From Ficedula albicollis (Eukaryota; Chordata; Aves; Passeriformes; Muscicapidae), in the NCBI RefSeq assembly GCF_000247815.1, contig NC_021675.1, forward strand, positions 65,553,040 to 65,617,039: a stretch of DNA of 64,000 nucleotides, given 5' to 3'. This document shows positions 36,415-49,477 of this stretch, piece by piece. The notes under the pieces are model-generated. The model saw only the letters and a list, made by a program, of their open reading frames with translations, was not told the DNA's origin and did no database searches. The position numbers were made by a program, and so were the translations under genes. Each line of letters opens with the position of its first letter. Within the stretch, counting starts at the first letter, position 1.

Positions 36415-36632
36415 TTAAGGCCAGACGTGACCAAGTCTCATTTGTTGAATGGTCCCTCTGTCAAAAAAGCAGAATGGTCCCTGCTCAGTCCTGGTGTCAT
36501 TTTGACCCCCAGATGATGTGTTACTTAAGGCCAGATGTGACCAAGTCTCATTTGTTGGATGGTCCCTCTGTCAAAAAAGCAGAATGGTCCCTGCTCAATC
36601 CTGGTGTCATTTTGACCCCCAGATGATGTGTT
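36415..36632. repeat. 120-bp tandem duplication (two copies)
   Basis: Copies begin ttaaggccagacgtgaccaa at 36415 and ttaaggccagatgtgaccaa at 36535, and both contain 'gacccccagatgatgtgtta/g'. A few substitutions separate them. The second copy is about 98 bp. Confidence 0.95.
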
Positions 36633-37800
36633 GAGTCTTTAAAAAAACTATAAATTGAGGATAAAGGTGTCTTGGGGAAAATTTTCCCAGAAAGGGGACA
36701 AGGCTGCTGAATTGAGTGGGTGCTTGTTTTAAAATTGACACCTCCACTGTCTGCTGGGACTTTCCTTAACAGTCCAGCCTGTGCTGCAACACTGGTGGCT
36801 GAGATGCTGGAGATGGAAGAGCACCTCACAATCCCCCTGTGTTTTGTTTCCACACAGAGCTCCTAAAACAGGCTGGGAGTGAGGACCCTCTGGTTACCAG
36901 TGCTGGTCAGACTCAAACAAGGTAATTAGAACTCATTTGCCAGGAGCTGGTGGTGTGACATTGGGAGGTGCTTTCAGGGAAGTTGCTGCACAGCTTTAGG
37001 ACTGGCATGTTCCCTTCATTCAACCCCTTGATAAAGAATCCCAGGGATTTGGTGTTTTATTTTATTTTCAGCATGGTTGATGATATCTCCCTGGTACCAT
37101 AGCTCTTCTATTATTTTTTTTTTTTTCATTTTGGCTTATTAGAATAGGAAATTGCCTATAAATGTTAAGTGGAATAGCTGCTGAATGCTTAAATTTTTAC
37201 TGCTCTCTCATGCTGCATCTTTAGTCCTTACTGATATTTTCCCCCCATACACATTTTTTTCTTAAAGGCCAATGAAGCTGTTTGTGGCTTCCTGCATTAC
37301 AGTAGTTGCTGAGGTTGTTACTGCATCCCATGACTGCTATTAATGAGATGTTTGTTCTCCCAAAGGTGGTTGCAATGATTATTGTTAAAGTACAAAAACA
37401 AGCTCTGTGCAAGTTCTTTTCCCAGATTTGGGATCTTCACCAAATTTATGATGCTGTTTTAGATCTGGATCCTTGCCCTGTTCACATGGCTGTCTGATTC
37501 ACAGAAAGCACCTCTGGGGAGTGCTTAAGAAAGGCTTTACCTTTACAGGAAAGGGTCAGGCATCATCCACATGACAGCAGGGGGCTGTGGTTATCCAGTC
37601 ACTCAAAAGCCCTGACTTGGCAAAATCTTTGCAGGCTTTGCAAGACCTTCAGTGGGGAGCTTTCCCTTTAGAAACCCAGAGAACCTCCTGCCCACCACAA
37701 TGCCCAGGGGGCCACCAAGGAGATGTCCTCACTCCTGGCTGTTGTCACATCACCAGGTTACACCCTGCAATCCCAAAGAGATGACCAGCAAGCCTCAGGG
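36633..37800. other. Intergenic, no gene seen
   Basis: Poly-T at 37111-37127. A weaker CTCF-like core (acagcagggggctg, 12 of 14) lies at 37574-37587. Nothing else is recognised. Confidence 0.6.
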
Positions 37801-37923
37801 ATCACAGAAGCACGGAGTGGATTGGGTTGGAAAGGACCTTTAAAGATCGTCTGCAGTGAGCAGGGGCATCTTCACCAAGGCTGCTCAGAGCATCAGGATT
37901 GCCTTGATGCCAACACCTCCAAA
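37801..37923 (-). mobile_element. CR1 LINE 3'-end fragment (-)
   Basis: Reads as the reverse complement of a CR1 tail: 'attgggttggaaaggacctt', 'taaagatcgtctgcagtgag', then 'aaggctgctcagagcatcag'. About 120 bp and more diverged than the copy at 62764. Confidence 0.8.
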
Positions 37924-40900
37924 AGCTGTTTGCACAGGCTCTGTAAACCTCCAGCACTGTTGGTTCTCTTGGCTACATGGGCCAGGAGGAGCTTGTGGGA
38001 TCTCGTGGCTACTGCAGCAAGGGGCAGAACATGATTCAGTGAGGAGGAGAGCAGCTCTCAGCCAAGGTGTGGGCACCATCCCTGTGCTCTGCTCCAGCAC
38101 TCGTGGTCACTCCTCCTGCCATCCCTCCTCCTCTCCAAACTCCCATTATCTCTGTATCCCTGGTGTTTCCTGGCTCCACCAGCTCACTGACACGTGTGCT
38201 CCCCGTTTATTTGGGGTGCTGCTGCAGGAATATGGGGAGAGGGCTGGGGCTGCTGTGGCTGCTCCCTTCCTGGATGAGGAGAGCAGCTAATTCTTGTTCT
38301 TCCCTTTCCTGGTGTGCAGCAGGCTCACACCCACTCTAGGAAGCAGCTGCCTTGATGAGTATTTGCCCAAATCATTATGCTTTCTAGCAGTTAGCCTGCA
38401 AAAGGCCCAGCACCATTTGTATGGTAATGGAAGGCTTTCTCAGAAATGTTTTGGAAGCAATCAGCTAAACTAATAGGATTTTATGTAAACCAATCTCTTT
38501 CTTTAGATCAGGGTGGTTGTTCTCTTTTTCTTTTTTTTTTTTCTGGAGAAGAGGGTAAGAGCTTTTTAATAAATGCAAATTGATATTTCAATGAAAATGG
38601 AAATGAGAGAAAAAGTTCATCACCAGGGTAAAGTGCTGTGACTTTGCTCCAGCAGCAGCTTCGTGTCTGATTCTCTGCACATTCCCCACCACAGTGAGTT
38701 TCTGAGGTGCAACAGGGAGAAGAGTTTTCTTCCACCTTCACACTAGAGTGAGACATCAGCCAGGCTGGACTTTTCATCACCCCATCAAAGCTGTGGTTTC
38801 CCCAGTCCTGGACCTCTGCAGAGGGTCCTGGCAGAAGTGGTCAGGGAGAGGAGGCTGTGGCTGGAGGGTCAGGCAGTTGTTATTGCTCACTCTGCTGTGC
38901 AGCAGCAGCTCTGGTATTCTGTAACTTGAGCTTTCTGTACCCCTCCAGCAGGATTTGAGAAAAGTAAGGGATGAGAAGCACTCAGAATTCTGATTTATGT
39001 TGTGTGCTCAAAGCTCTGCTTTTAAGAAAAGTGCTTTGCACTGGGAATTGTTCACTGCATTCACCCATGACCAAGAGCTTTTGCTGCAAGCCCCAAACAC
39101 TTTCTCACTTGGGACACAGCTGAGGTAACTTCCTTGGCCCTGCTCCTGCTTGTCTCCCTGTTAAAAGGGCCTGATACATGACAGCAGATTGCTGAGCTGG
39201 CTAGGATTGCTGCAGTCAATATTTTAGCTGTTTTCTTGTCTACATGTATATAAATACATATATAAAATCAAATTAAACTCTGATCTGTGGACGTGGTGGC
39301 TCTGCTGGAAGTGCTGTTCATGGAGACTCAGGCCAGTGAGGGTCAGACATCCAGCAGGGTTTCAGGTGAGCTCTCACCCTGTGAGGCTGAACCTGAGCTT
39401 GGAGCATTTTGGGGATTTTGGCTTGTCCATCCTCTGGAGCACAGGACAGGAAATGTTCATGGTAGAGATGTGCCCCCAAGGCCTTGGAAAGCAAAATTCA
39501 GCAGCACATGGGCAGAAAGAACATGCTGAGCATGTCCCTGCTGAGTTTTAGAATTGCCTTCCACCCTCCAGCCACTTTTTCCTGACCCTTCATTCATGCC
39601 AAGACAGCTGTTGATGGTGCAGTTCGTGTAATGGGATTGCTGAAATGTTTTGGGGTAAAAATTAATAAAAGAAATAATTTTGAGGATTTATTTGTAGCAT
39701 GCATCACTTCAGTGTCATAGGCTGCCACAGAATTACACCACAGTAATTCTTCCTTTGAGATAGGTTCTCTCAGGACAGAAGGACCTTGCTCAAGCTTTGG
39801 TTGTGTGCAAGAAGACAAGGTCTAATCAGAGCCTCGTGATGGGGATTCAAAATCTGACCTACAAATATGCCTGGTGGGTTCTTAATTTGGCTTGCTTGAA
39901 AATATTCAAGTTTAATTCTACAATAGAATCCAAATTTGCAACTAGAAGAGTAAAATCTAAGATATTAAGTGAGCATTTATTTGAATGTATTTTCATATTT
40001 GGGACCATGCAGAGCAGTATCAGCAACATCAGAAGAAAGAATGTGTGTTTTCACAGAGTGTGATCTCTTTCAAACCTCCCTATCTGAAGACTGTCCCAAA
40101 AGAGCCAGAGAAGAGCATGGTGCTTTGGTGTGCCACATTCCTGCTTAGAGGCTTTCCAGATGCAATACTGCATTTCCAGGCATTGCAGTTAAAACCATCC
40201 AGGTATTGAACTGAATGTTTAAACTGCTACATGGTTTAAATGCTTTGTGAGTTTGTCTGAGCTACATTAAGTTTATATGAGTAAAAATTCCTTCTTGAAT
40301 TACAAAATTGACTGGTTTTTGCTCCTCTGACATCTCAATCCACTCCTGGAGATGCATTCAGTGGGGCCTTGGAAAGTTTGTTTAAACTATTCAGTCTCTG
40401 GAATCTGTAGGGTTTTTTAAATTTATACCATATATTGAATGTTATTCTCACAGTGCTTAATTAACACTACTGAATTTTCAAACTGCATCAGATTTTATAT
40501 CTTTAAGAAAGAAAGGAAAATAAACTGAGTCAATCCAGAAACCTCTCCTGATAATCACGAAGGTACTAAAAAACAATTTTGAAACCAATCAGAAATGTTC
40601 AATTGAAAATTTCTTTGATGGAAAAAGCAGTACCTGCAAAAAATAATATTCCAGCTATGACCTGTGAAATTGAAAAAAAATATTTTGCTGTGGTTTGGTT
40701 CTACAATAATTTCTCTTTACAAATGAATCCAAACTCTTCCAGGAGTGGCTGCCTGTTTAAGCTGTTGGGCTTCAGTTCCCTCCTGTTAGCTGTGGATCAA
40801 TGCCACTTGTAAATGGGGTATGCCAACACGATGTGGGAAGATCTGAGAACACTCCCTCCCACTGCTTTTTCCTTAAGTCTCTAATTTCCTTCTCTGGGGA

Positions 40901-42361
40901 TCTCTCTGCTGCCTGTGTGAGTGGCAGATGTGGGGAGGGAATTTTCAGTGAGTTACTGATGGAAACACCTGAGCATTCACTGCTTGTGCTTTTCACCGTG
41001 GCAGGAATTTCAGAGGAAAAGCAGAAATCCCAAGTCTTAGCATTGGAAGAGAGAAGCAAGGAGGGGGTGATGTTCTTCAGGTACAACAAACTGCTCATGC
41101 ACTAGTAAAGTTTTGTATTTCACAGCAAGTTTTCAAGCCTGAGCCCAGATATGGTTGTGCTAAACATCCCCAATAACGGGGATGTGTGCACTCAGTGATG
41201 CTCAGAACACCTCTTTGAAATGTGGAAATATTTTCCTTGATTCAACATCCGTTTGTGTCCCTTTGAGTAGTTTAATTGTCCCGTGTCTGGTTTGCCCAGT
41301 GCCCCAGACAAAAGATGTCTCTCCTGGAGCAGGATGGTTACAGTGGTCCCAGAATGTCCTGAAGCTTTTCCTCCAGCTGGGAGGAACCTGTCAGTGGTGC
41401 AAAGTCCCCAGTGTGACCCTGCCCAGCAGACCCTGGAGATGTGGAGCAGCCCTTCCTTGCTCCTCCTGCCAGTGGGAAGACTTCTCTCATAGGTTGGATG
41501 GGAAAGAGAGAGGATACTGCAGGATGGAGAGCCTAACTTTTAATGAAGGAATAACTCAAATCAGCAAATCCTACAGACCATGAAACAAGCTTCTCTTCCT
41601 TGCTTATTTCATGAGCTGTTGAAGCATTTTGGTATGTGAAAAGACAATTCCAAAGGCTGCCATTGTAAAATCTTTTAATCCACTTAACTCCTACCCAACT
41701 TTCTTCTGCCCTAGTCTGAAGCTGCTCACACTTGTGATGGCTGTAGCTCCCAGACATTTAAACTCCCTTCATGATCAATGCAGATGGAGGTCATGTCAGA
41801 GCACATCACCCCATTCTTAGTGGGTGCCTGAGGGTGTCCTCTTTGGCCAGACACCTGCTCTGCAGATGTTGATGTCTGGTGATGAAGACACTCTGTTCCA
41901 TGTCTAATTATGTGAGGAATAAATGGGTCTTTTAAATTGTCAACCCCAAAAAGTAAACTTGCACATTTCATCACATTTTTGTGCCTTTCTTCTTGTAAAG
42001 CAATTTTCCTTTCTTAGTTGAGTTGTCACAGACTCCAAGGTGTGTCAATAACTGTTTTTCAGGTTGACATTCATGCTCTAATCATCAATGACTTTCTCAG
42101 ATGTCTGGACTGAACTGTTTGCCTCTTTGAAATATTTTGGAATTCACCCACTTTGGCTTTCCTCTAGATTTTTCATGGCATTGGAAAGTGCATTTGCACC
42201 CTTATCCTGCTCAGTTGTTTCCTCCTGGAATCACACACCAGTGCTTGTGGGACAGCTCACTTGCCCTAAGACAGTATTATGGAATCAATCCTCTGAATTT
42301 GGTGAAAATCTACATAAGATTTTGATCACAGTTTCAAATTCTCTCTTTTAGAGGCTGGGTT
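37924..42361. other. Intergenic, no gene seen
   Basis: Pyrimidine tract near 38520-38542. Open frames up to 144 codons have no similarity that I recognise and no exon structure. No RNA gene is recognised. Confidence 0.6.
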
Positions 42362-42664
42362 CTTTTGTTTCGTTTTGGTTCTTTTGGGGTTTTTTTTGTT
42401 TTGTTGTTTTTTGGGGTTTTTTTGTTGTTTTTGTTTTGGTTGGTTTTTTTGTTTGGTTGGTTTTTTGTTTTGTTTTTTTGGTTTTTTTAGGAGCACAAAT
42501 TTGAGATGTGTTCTGTTTTGGTTCTTTTGGTTTTTTTTTTGTTTTGTTGTTTTTGGTGGGTTTTTTTGTTGTTTTTGTTTTGGTTGGTTTTTTTGTTTGG
42601 TTGGTTTTTTGTTTTGTTTTTTTCGTTTTTTTTTTTTTTTAGGAGCACAAATTTGAGATGTGTT
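42362..42664. repeat. Duplicated T/G-rich simple repeat (~150-bp unit x2)
   Basis: Long stretches of (GTTTT)n/(GGTTTTTT)n, each copy ending in 'aggagcacaaatttgagatg' (42489 and 42641). The spacing between landmarks varies (143-152) because of homopolymer length changes. The open frames here (F/G-rich on +, K/Q/N/P-rich on -) are a by-product of the repeat. Confidence 0.93.
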
Positions 42665-43544
42665 CAATTAAGTCATGCATAATAGAGTCCTGCTGGTTGT
42701 TCACTGAGCAGCTCCAGCAGCCAGGACCTGTCCTTGGCCCCTGTACAGAATAGGCAGCAGGCTGGGAAACAGCTCTTCCACTTTCTCTCCTCCAAGCCAC
42801 CACATCAGGAATATTCATGCAGGCAGTAGAGCCTTGGCAGCCCATTCTTGGGACAGGTTCCTCTGCCCAAGCCCAGCCCTGACCCACTGGCTGTGTGCAG
42901 GTTGTACAATGCCATGTGTCATGTCAGTGAGCACGGAGTTCTGATATGTTTTATCAGAATCATAGATGCTGCACTCCCAATGGTTCCTTAGTGTTAACCT
43001 GTATTTTAAATGTCTTCTATCTTACTGGTTTTGATACTGATGTTTCAAGATGTTGGCATTTAGGGGTGTTTTAGTGCTCTTAGTAGAAATAAGGCTAATG
43101 TGCAGATCACTGATGAAATGAGCTGAGTTTAAGTGGGAAAAACTGTGATGTCTGTGTAATCTCAAGTACTTATAAGACTTGAAGCCATCTCTAATTGCTT
43201 TCTAAGTACACCAGGAGCTGTAGACAGCAGAGACAGAGCAAGGGCCTGACTTAGCTGGCTGCTCTGTGTCCCATGTATCATGCCAATGAAACAGCCTTGG
43301 CTCCTTCCTGGAGGCTTGGACACAGTGAGCAGAGGTGTGGGGTATCTCTAGGGCTACTGGGGACACAAGAACACAGTAACTTGTGCTTCATGCAGCCTGT
43401 TTGTGGTCTCTTCTCAAGTCACCAGGTTCACCAGAACCCCAGGAGTGCCTGACATTATTCTGCACATAAGACTTCAGGCCATGACCTGTATTAGGCCTCT
43501 GGAGATGGTCTGAGAGAGTTACATTGGCATAATCTATGGCAACA
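42665..43544. other. Intergenic, nothing recognised
   Basis: No gene, RNA or repeat is recognised. Confidence 0.6.
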
Positions 43545-43619
43545 CAGATTATCATAACCCGTCTCAGAGACAGATTATCACAAGATATCTCAGAGATAGA
43601 TTATCATAATCTATCTCAG
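43545..43619. repeat. 26-bp tandem repeat, about 2.9 copies, with palindrome
   Basis: Units at 43545-43570, 43571-43596 and 43597-43619 share (c/t)agattatca-a------ctcag. The junction of units 2 and 3 forms a 25-bp palindrome at 43593-43617 with 12-bp perfect arms (GAGATAGATTAT and ATAATCTATCTC) around a single central C. Confidence 0.93.
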
Positions 43620-46600
43620 TTGTGTTTGCAAGGCTTTATACAAGATGCTTCTCCTGCAGCTGTTTTGGTCTTTACTGCATTCACACCCCCCATTTGTTAT
43701 TTTTCCTGCAGAAGAAGCTTGCAAGAATCATCTGCTGAGCATTTCAGAAAGGCTCAGCTGTGGGGCATTGCAGTTTGCAGAGCAGGGCTGTGCTGCAGGG
43801 ATGTATCACATCAGGTGTGTCAGTGTTTCACACAGCTGCAGCCCTCTTTGCTCACTGCCGTGTGTAGGAGTAGTGCTCTGGCATTTCCATGGGCTTCCAG
43901 GCAGAATCACAAATGCTGGACACTGAAATCCACCCTTTGTGCTATTGACATCTGCACTGCAAGTTCCCATCCCACTAAACTCCAAGCCTGAATTTCAGAG
44001 AGGCTGGTTAAATTGAGCAGGCACTGAGATGAGTGGATGGGGAGTGGGGGGCAGAAGTTCTGGGGTGTTGCAGGTTGCCCACAGTGGTCCCTTGTGCATG
44101 GGCTGGCCTGTTCTGCACCCCAGAGCTGGGCTGGGTCCAGTGTGAGCAGCTCCAGCTGGGTAGCAGGTGTGCAGCAGCACTGACCTGGTTTGGGAGCAAC
44201 CTCTGCTAACCTCCCTGCATGCCAAAATAAAGATTGGCCATATGTTCCCACGAGCACTTCTGTGCCAAGAGGTTGTCTTTCAAGTGGTTTTAGAGAGAGG
44301 TTTCAGTCCTGTAGAAAAAATATCTTGAGATATCCCAGGAAAAGAGGAAAGCACTGCTCAGGCACTGTTCATCATGGGCAGATAATGTAATACAAAGCTG
44401 TTTAAATATCAGGGGTCATCGAGTTCTGCTCGATTCCTTGCTGTGCCAGTGAAAAGCGTTTGGATGCAAAGGGAGGATAATGAAGGCACAGCTGAAGGTC
44501 CCTGTCCTGCTGAATAAACCAAGAGACAAGACACCCTGTTGCCCTGTAGACCTGCTCAAAGTACCATTCTAGAGTTTCAGGGCACTGAGCTGTGAGTCCT
44601 GAGAGGCTGTTAGAAAGTCCTGGCTGCTCTGGTACAAGTGGGAAGGTGAGTTTGCAGAGCCCTTAGTGATGGTTTGGGGCTCTGCTTTCAGAAACCAGTT
44701 TTGGATCTTTAGGACCAAATCTGAGGGGCGTTGGTACTTATACTCCTAAAACCCTGGTACAGAAAGATTCTTGGTATCTTCTTTTTTCTCTCTAATTATC
44801 CCACTTTGATTTTCGTAAGTATTGCTGAAAATGGAATGCCTTAGCAGAAGTTAACTCCCAAAACACCCTGTAGATTGAGATCCAAGTCATACCTGAAAAG
44901 GAAAGCAATCCTACCTGACTTACATGCCTTTGGAAGTGTTGCTATCACCTAAACAGTAAAATGTCTTACACACACTTGAAGTTTGCACATGGAAGAGGAC
45001 CTATTATTATATTTCTCATAATTTCTGCATAGCTGAAAGTGACACAGCTGATCCCTAACCACAGCTAGAAATAAAATCTACATTATTAAAAAGGCAGCTA
45101 GACACTCTCTTCTGCCCATTTTTTTGGAAGCATCTTTTCAGTGCTCCCACTCTTTCTTTCTTATCACATTTCCATCAATAAAACCCACAGTCAACTCCTT
45201 ACCTTCATCCTATAGAGAGAGCACTATTCTCTGCCACACCTTTCCTGTGTGAGAAATCTGCAAGCAGCCTGAAAAGATTTTATAGGCTTCCTGCAGATTC
45301 ATGTGGCTACTTAACACCACTCTAAACTATTTTATTATTCTATCTGTGATTTTGTGCTTGCAGAGCTGGGGCTGAGCACACACAGCTTTTGCTGTGCTCC
45401 CACCAGCCCTTGGCAGAGAGTTTGCTGTAGTCCTTTCCCCTGGGAACATCAGCATTGCCTGTCCCAGCTCCAGGGGTGCAGGGACCTGAGCTGTGGCTGA
45501 GCTGCTGGCATTGGTGTGTACATGCTTCTTGCATACCCAGCCTGCTTGAAAATGGCTCTGCTGACTCACAATTCTCAAATGGTCATTTTTATTTAGTCAT
45601 CCTGAAATGAAAACTGCCTGCAAGGCTCTGGAGTTGCAGAAATCTCCCCCTTTCCTGCCTGTGCTCTGGCAGAGGGAGGATGAGTGCCTGGTGGGAGAAG
45701 GAGGGGGCAGCTGTGCTGCTTGGTGTGCCTTGGTGACCCTCCCAGGCCTCTTCTGCTGGAGCTGCAGCAGCAGAGGGGAGCTGGGAGGCTGTGGCAGAGT
45801 GATGAAGAGCACTCCTGCCTGACGGCTGACCAGGGGGGTAGTCACAAAAAAGGGGGAGACTTCAGCAAGACAGCTCTGAATTGTGTTCCTCTGTTGGTGG
45901 AACAACTGGGAGTGTTATTCTGGTGGAAATAAACCGCAAGTTCTGGTTTTGCCTTGTACAAAAGTCAGGCAAAACACAGGGAAGGAGCTCTGAGTTAAGC
46001 ACTGAAAAACCTCAAACCTAAGCCAGAAGGTGACCTTGGTTTCAGCTCCAGATAGGAAGCAGGAGCCAGCATCAGCTGTTGGCCCATCTTTGCTGGACCT
46101 GAGGTTTCATTCGTGGGCTCTGGACACTTCAGTGCACCACAGCCCCTCCACAAACAGAGAATTAAAGCTTCTTTTACCCCAAGTGCAGTGCTGGATGAGT
46201 CAAACTGAGCTAAAGGCCAGCAGCAGATATCACAGGGGCCTGACATGCAGAGTATGCTTCTAAAATTTTAGGTTTGTGTCCCTCTGGCACTGTGCTTTGA
46301 GGTGCAATGGAGACTTGGAATCAAAATTGCTGAAAGTCCACATATATCTGTAGATTTTGTATCTGCAGTCTCATCTGTGGACTCAAGGACCTGATATGAA
46401 GGTGTCTGTAAATGCACCTGAATAGCTTCAGGCAAGGTAAAATGAGTCTCATTTTGCTCTAGTATGGAGGCATTTTATGCTCCCAGCTTAAATGCTTCCT
46501 GCTAAGCTGGCCACACTCTCTGAAGAGAACCAAGTAGAACTGGAAAAGGTTCAGGAATTGGTAATGGCTGTGGAAGAGTAAGGGCCTTCTCCAAAAACAC

Positions 46601-47757
46601 TCTCAGGGGTTGTGTTTTGGTCAGCCAGGAGATAATTTTGACTCATTGCTGTTTCACACAAAGCAAGAACCAGTAGCATCAAAATGATGGGACTGCAGCA
46701 GTTTTAACCCAGAATGTGGGCCAGCTGAGGTCACTTGACCCTCTTGGCAGAGGTGTTGAAAAAACAAAACTGGATTCAGAAAGGTCTTTGGCAAACTTTG
46801 AGGAGGTCAGCACATGGTGATAACCAAAAATATAGGGGTCCAGATGCCACATCCTGCTCCAGCTGATGCTGTTCTCCTGGTTTGGCCAGGAATTGCATTC
46901 TCTCCTTCTCGTGCAAGTCACAAGGTGCTGGGCTCTGAATGGACCTTTGCTCTGACTAATGTTCAGCCTCCAAGCCCTGGAGTTTACCTGGCAGCAAATC
47001 CCAATGACGTGAGTTAAAACTGAACTGCCAGCACTTGCCAGGGATGTGACATTTTGTTTGGATTGTCCTGGTTAGTGTCATTTTTCTTCTGTATATTGAG
47101 TTATACACCCTAGTATTGTTTCTGCAGTAAAACAGTCACACCCTGCTAGCATTATTGTGGGCTACAGACCCTCCATTTCCTTTCTTCTTGCTCATTTAAG
47201 GTCATGAGACTAAGCAGTGACAGCTGGGGATTAAAAAAGCAAACTGTAATATTTTTGTGTGTGTGTGTGCAGGAGGAGAACTTCAGCAAAGTTTCAATTT
47301 CAGAAAGGGCTGATCTTCACAACCTTTTTAATATTAGGTCAGTCCAGATAGCTCAGAACAGAAGGGTCCAAAATCAATCACTTGAAAACTGGTGCTAAAG
47401 CCACCAGAAATAAATCAACCTTTGCATAAAAACTGCAGGTAATTATTACCTCTGTAAGTATGTGATTCACAAGTTTGTTTTAATCATTATGCAAATGAAA
47501 GGTAAGCCCTCACTCACAGTGTGATAGATTTGATGGCATTTATCCTCTATAACAAAACTGATTCATTAAAGTTTCCTGGTATTTGGCAATCAGCAAAGGC
47601 CCAATTTTGCCTCTGTGATGAAAGAACTCAGAACATAAACAGTGTTTTTTTGTGTGGCTGATGATGCTGGTGCACAGTTTGTGTTTGCAAGTGTTCTAAT
47701 TTGAGAGAAGCAAAATATAGAAACTTGTCACAAGCTTTACAACTTTCTTCTTGAAGA
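43620..47757. other. Intergenic, no gene seen
   Basis: A (GT)n run at about 47256-47270 precedes AG, with an open frame of about 40 codons after it, but no recognised protein. At 47437-47451 there is a perfect palindrome AGGTAATTATTACCT (homeodomain-like), and at 47489-47496 an octamer ATGCAAAT. Nothing else is recognised. Confidence 0.55.
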
Positions 47758-47792
47758 TCACAAAATCATAGAATGGCTTGAGTTGGAAGGGA
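47758..47792 (-). mobile_element. CR1 LINE 3' terminus (-), running into a gap
   Basis: 'tcatagaatggcttgagttg' followed by 'gaaggga' is the reverse-complemented CR1 end. The rest of the element is inside the N gap, so a CR1 copy may have caused the gap. Confidence 0.8.
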
Positions 47793-48510
47793 NNNNNNNN
47801 NNNNNNNNNNNNNNNNNNNNNNNNNNNNNNNNNNNNNNNNNNNNNNNNNNNNNNNNNNNNNNNNNNNNNNNNNNNNNNNNNNNNNNNNNNNNNNNNNNNN
47901 NNNNNNNNNNNNNNNNNNNNNNNNNNNNNNNNNNNNNNNNNNNNNNNNNNNNNNNNNNNNNNNNNNNNNNNNNNNNNNNNNNNNNNNNNNNNNNNNNNNN
48001 NNNNNNNNNNNNNNNNNNNNNNNNNNNNNNNNNNNNNNNNNNNNNNNNNNNNNNNNNNNNNNNNNNNNNNNNNNNNNNNNNNNNNNNNNNNNNNNNNNNN
48101 NNNNNNNNNNNNNNNNNNNNNNNNNNNNNNNNNNNNNNNNNNNNNNNNNNNNNNNNNNNNNNNNNNNNNNNNNNNNNNNNNNNNNNNNNNNNNNNNNNNN
48201 NNNNNNNNNNNNNNNNNNNNNNNNNNNNNNNNNNNNNNNNNNNNNNNNNNNNNNNNNNNNNNNNNNNNNNNNNNNNNNNNNNNNNNNNNNNNNNNNNNNN
48301 NNNNNNNNNNNNNNNNNNNNNNNNNNNNNNNNNNNNNNNNNNNNNNNNNNNNNNNNNNNNNNNNNNNNNNNNNNNNNNNNNNNNNNNNNNNNNNNNNNNN
48401 NNNNNNNNNNNNNNNNNNNNNNNNNNNNNNNNNNNNNNNNNNNNNNNNNNNNNNNNNNNNNNNNNNNNNNNNNNNNNNNNNNNNNNNNNNNNNNNNNNNN
48501 NNNNNNNNNN
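47793..48510. other. Assembly gap (718 N)
   Basis: Run of N. Its left edge lies inside a CR1 tail. The open frames spanning it are meaningless. Confidence 0.99.
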
Positions 48511-49477
48511 GTCAGGAGGAACCTCTGCCAAACACCTGGATGGGCTGCTGGAGCCCTGTCCTGAAGGGCTGGGGATGCTGCCTGCAGGTATTGACACCAG
48601 TGAGCTTTGCAAGCCTCAACTAGATACCTAAGATGAGAGCTTTTGAGTCCTTCAAGGTACTTGGTGTGCATTGCAGGAGAGATTTTCCTGCCCTGTATGT
48701 CCATGTGTGGCAGAGTAGCCTGGAGCCTCCTGAGGTGCTGCAGTAGGTGCCTGGGTGCTGCCAGCTGAAACCCCAGCCTGGATGGGAGCTTGGGCAACCC
48801 CTCCCAGGGGAGTTGCAGGTGCAGGGAATGCTGTAGCAGTAGCACTATTCCCTGTGGATATTGGAAAATCCCATTTCCAGCCCTGGGCTGGTGCAGCTCC
48901 ATCCTGCTGCAATCCCAGCAGCGCTCGCAGCTCTCGGTCGATTCTCTCTGTGCTGTTTGTTTGAGCAAGGACTCTTTTGTTGCTCTATCAAAGCCTTGCT
49001 GACATAGCCTGCAGCTATGAACAAATGTTGTGTGGCTGCAAGCAGAGCGTTGGAGAGACAGGAAGCGTGTGCAGTATTGATAAAGAGCAGAACGGGGGCT
49101 TGTTTAAACTGCGCACTGACAACTTTTCCATAATTAAGGGAGCAGCAGACACGATCCCTTGCCTGCAAATGAAATGACTAACAAAAGCAGGAGACATGCA
49201 GGACACGCAGCCTGGCACACACCTGTGAGCAGGAGTGATGGTGAAAGGCACCTGAGATGATTCCCAAGGATGGGTTGCACATGCCTGCCATTCTTTTTTT
49301 TGCAGCTGGCAGCATGGGTATATGGAAAACTCGTGCTGTATTCTCAGCAATTTGAGTGTGCCATGAGTCCTGTCTGGGAGTCCCAGTAGCCTTTTGAGTG
49401 CCTCTCTTCATGCTAGAATGATTCAACCTGCAAATGGAGCAGGTGGGGTAAGGGGTCAAATAGACCTATTTGCTCAG
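48511..49477. other. Sequence between two gaps, no gene seen
   Basis: GC-richer than its surroundings in 48511-48960. A - strand open frame of about 150 codons (to 48968) reads into the gap, with no similarity that I recognise. The first 70 bases could be internal CR1 or other repeat continuing from the gap. Confidence 0.5.

Noticed and set aside
42326..42667. Lysine/glutamine/proline-repeat open frame on the - strand and its F/G-rich counterpart on +
   Set aside because: It is produced by the duplicated T/G-rich simple repeat. There are no splice sites or conserved domain.
47204..47398. Possible exon after the (GT)n run (cag at about 47271, open for about 40 codons)
   Set aside because: A GT repeat is a poor polypyrimidine tract, no clear protein match is recognised, and the downstream donor is weak.
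47758..48968. Long open frames (281-400 codons) around 48 kb
   Set aside because: Most of each frame is unknown bases in the assembly gap. The readable part has no similarity that I recognise.
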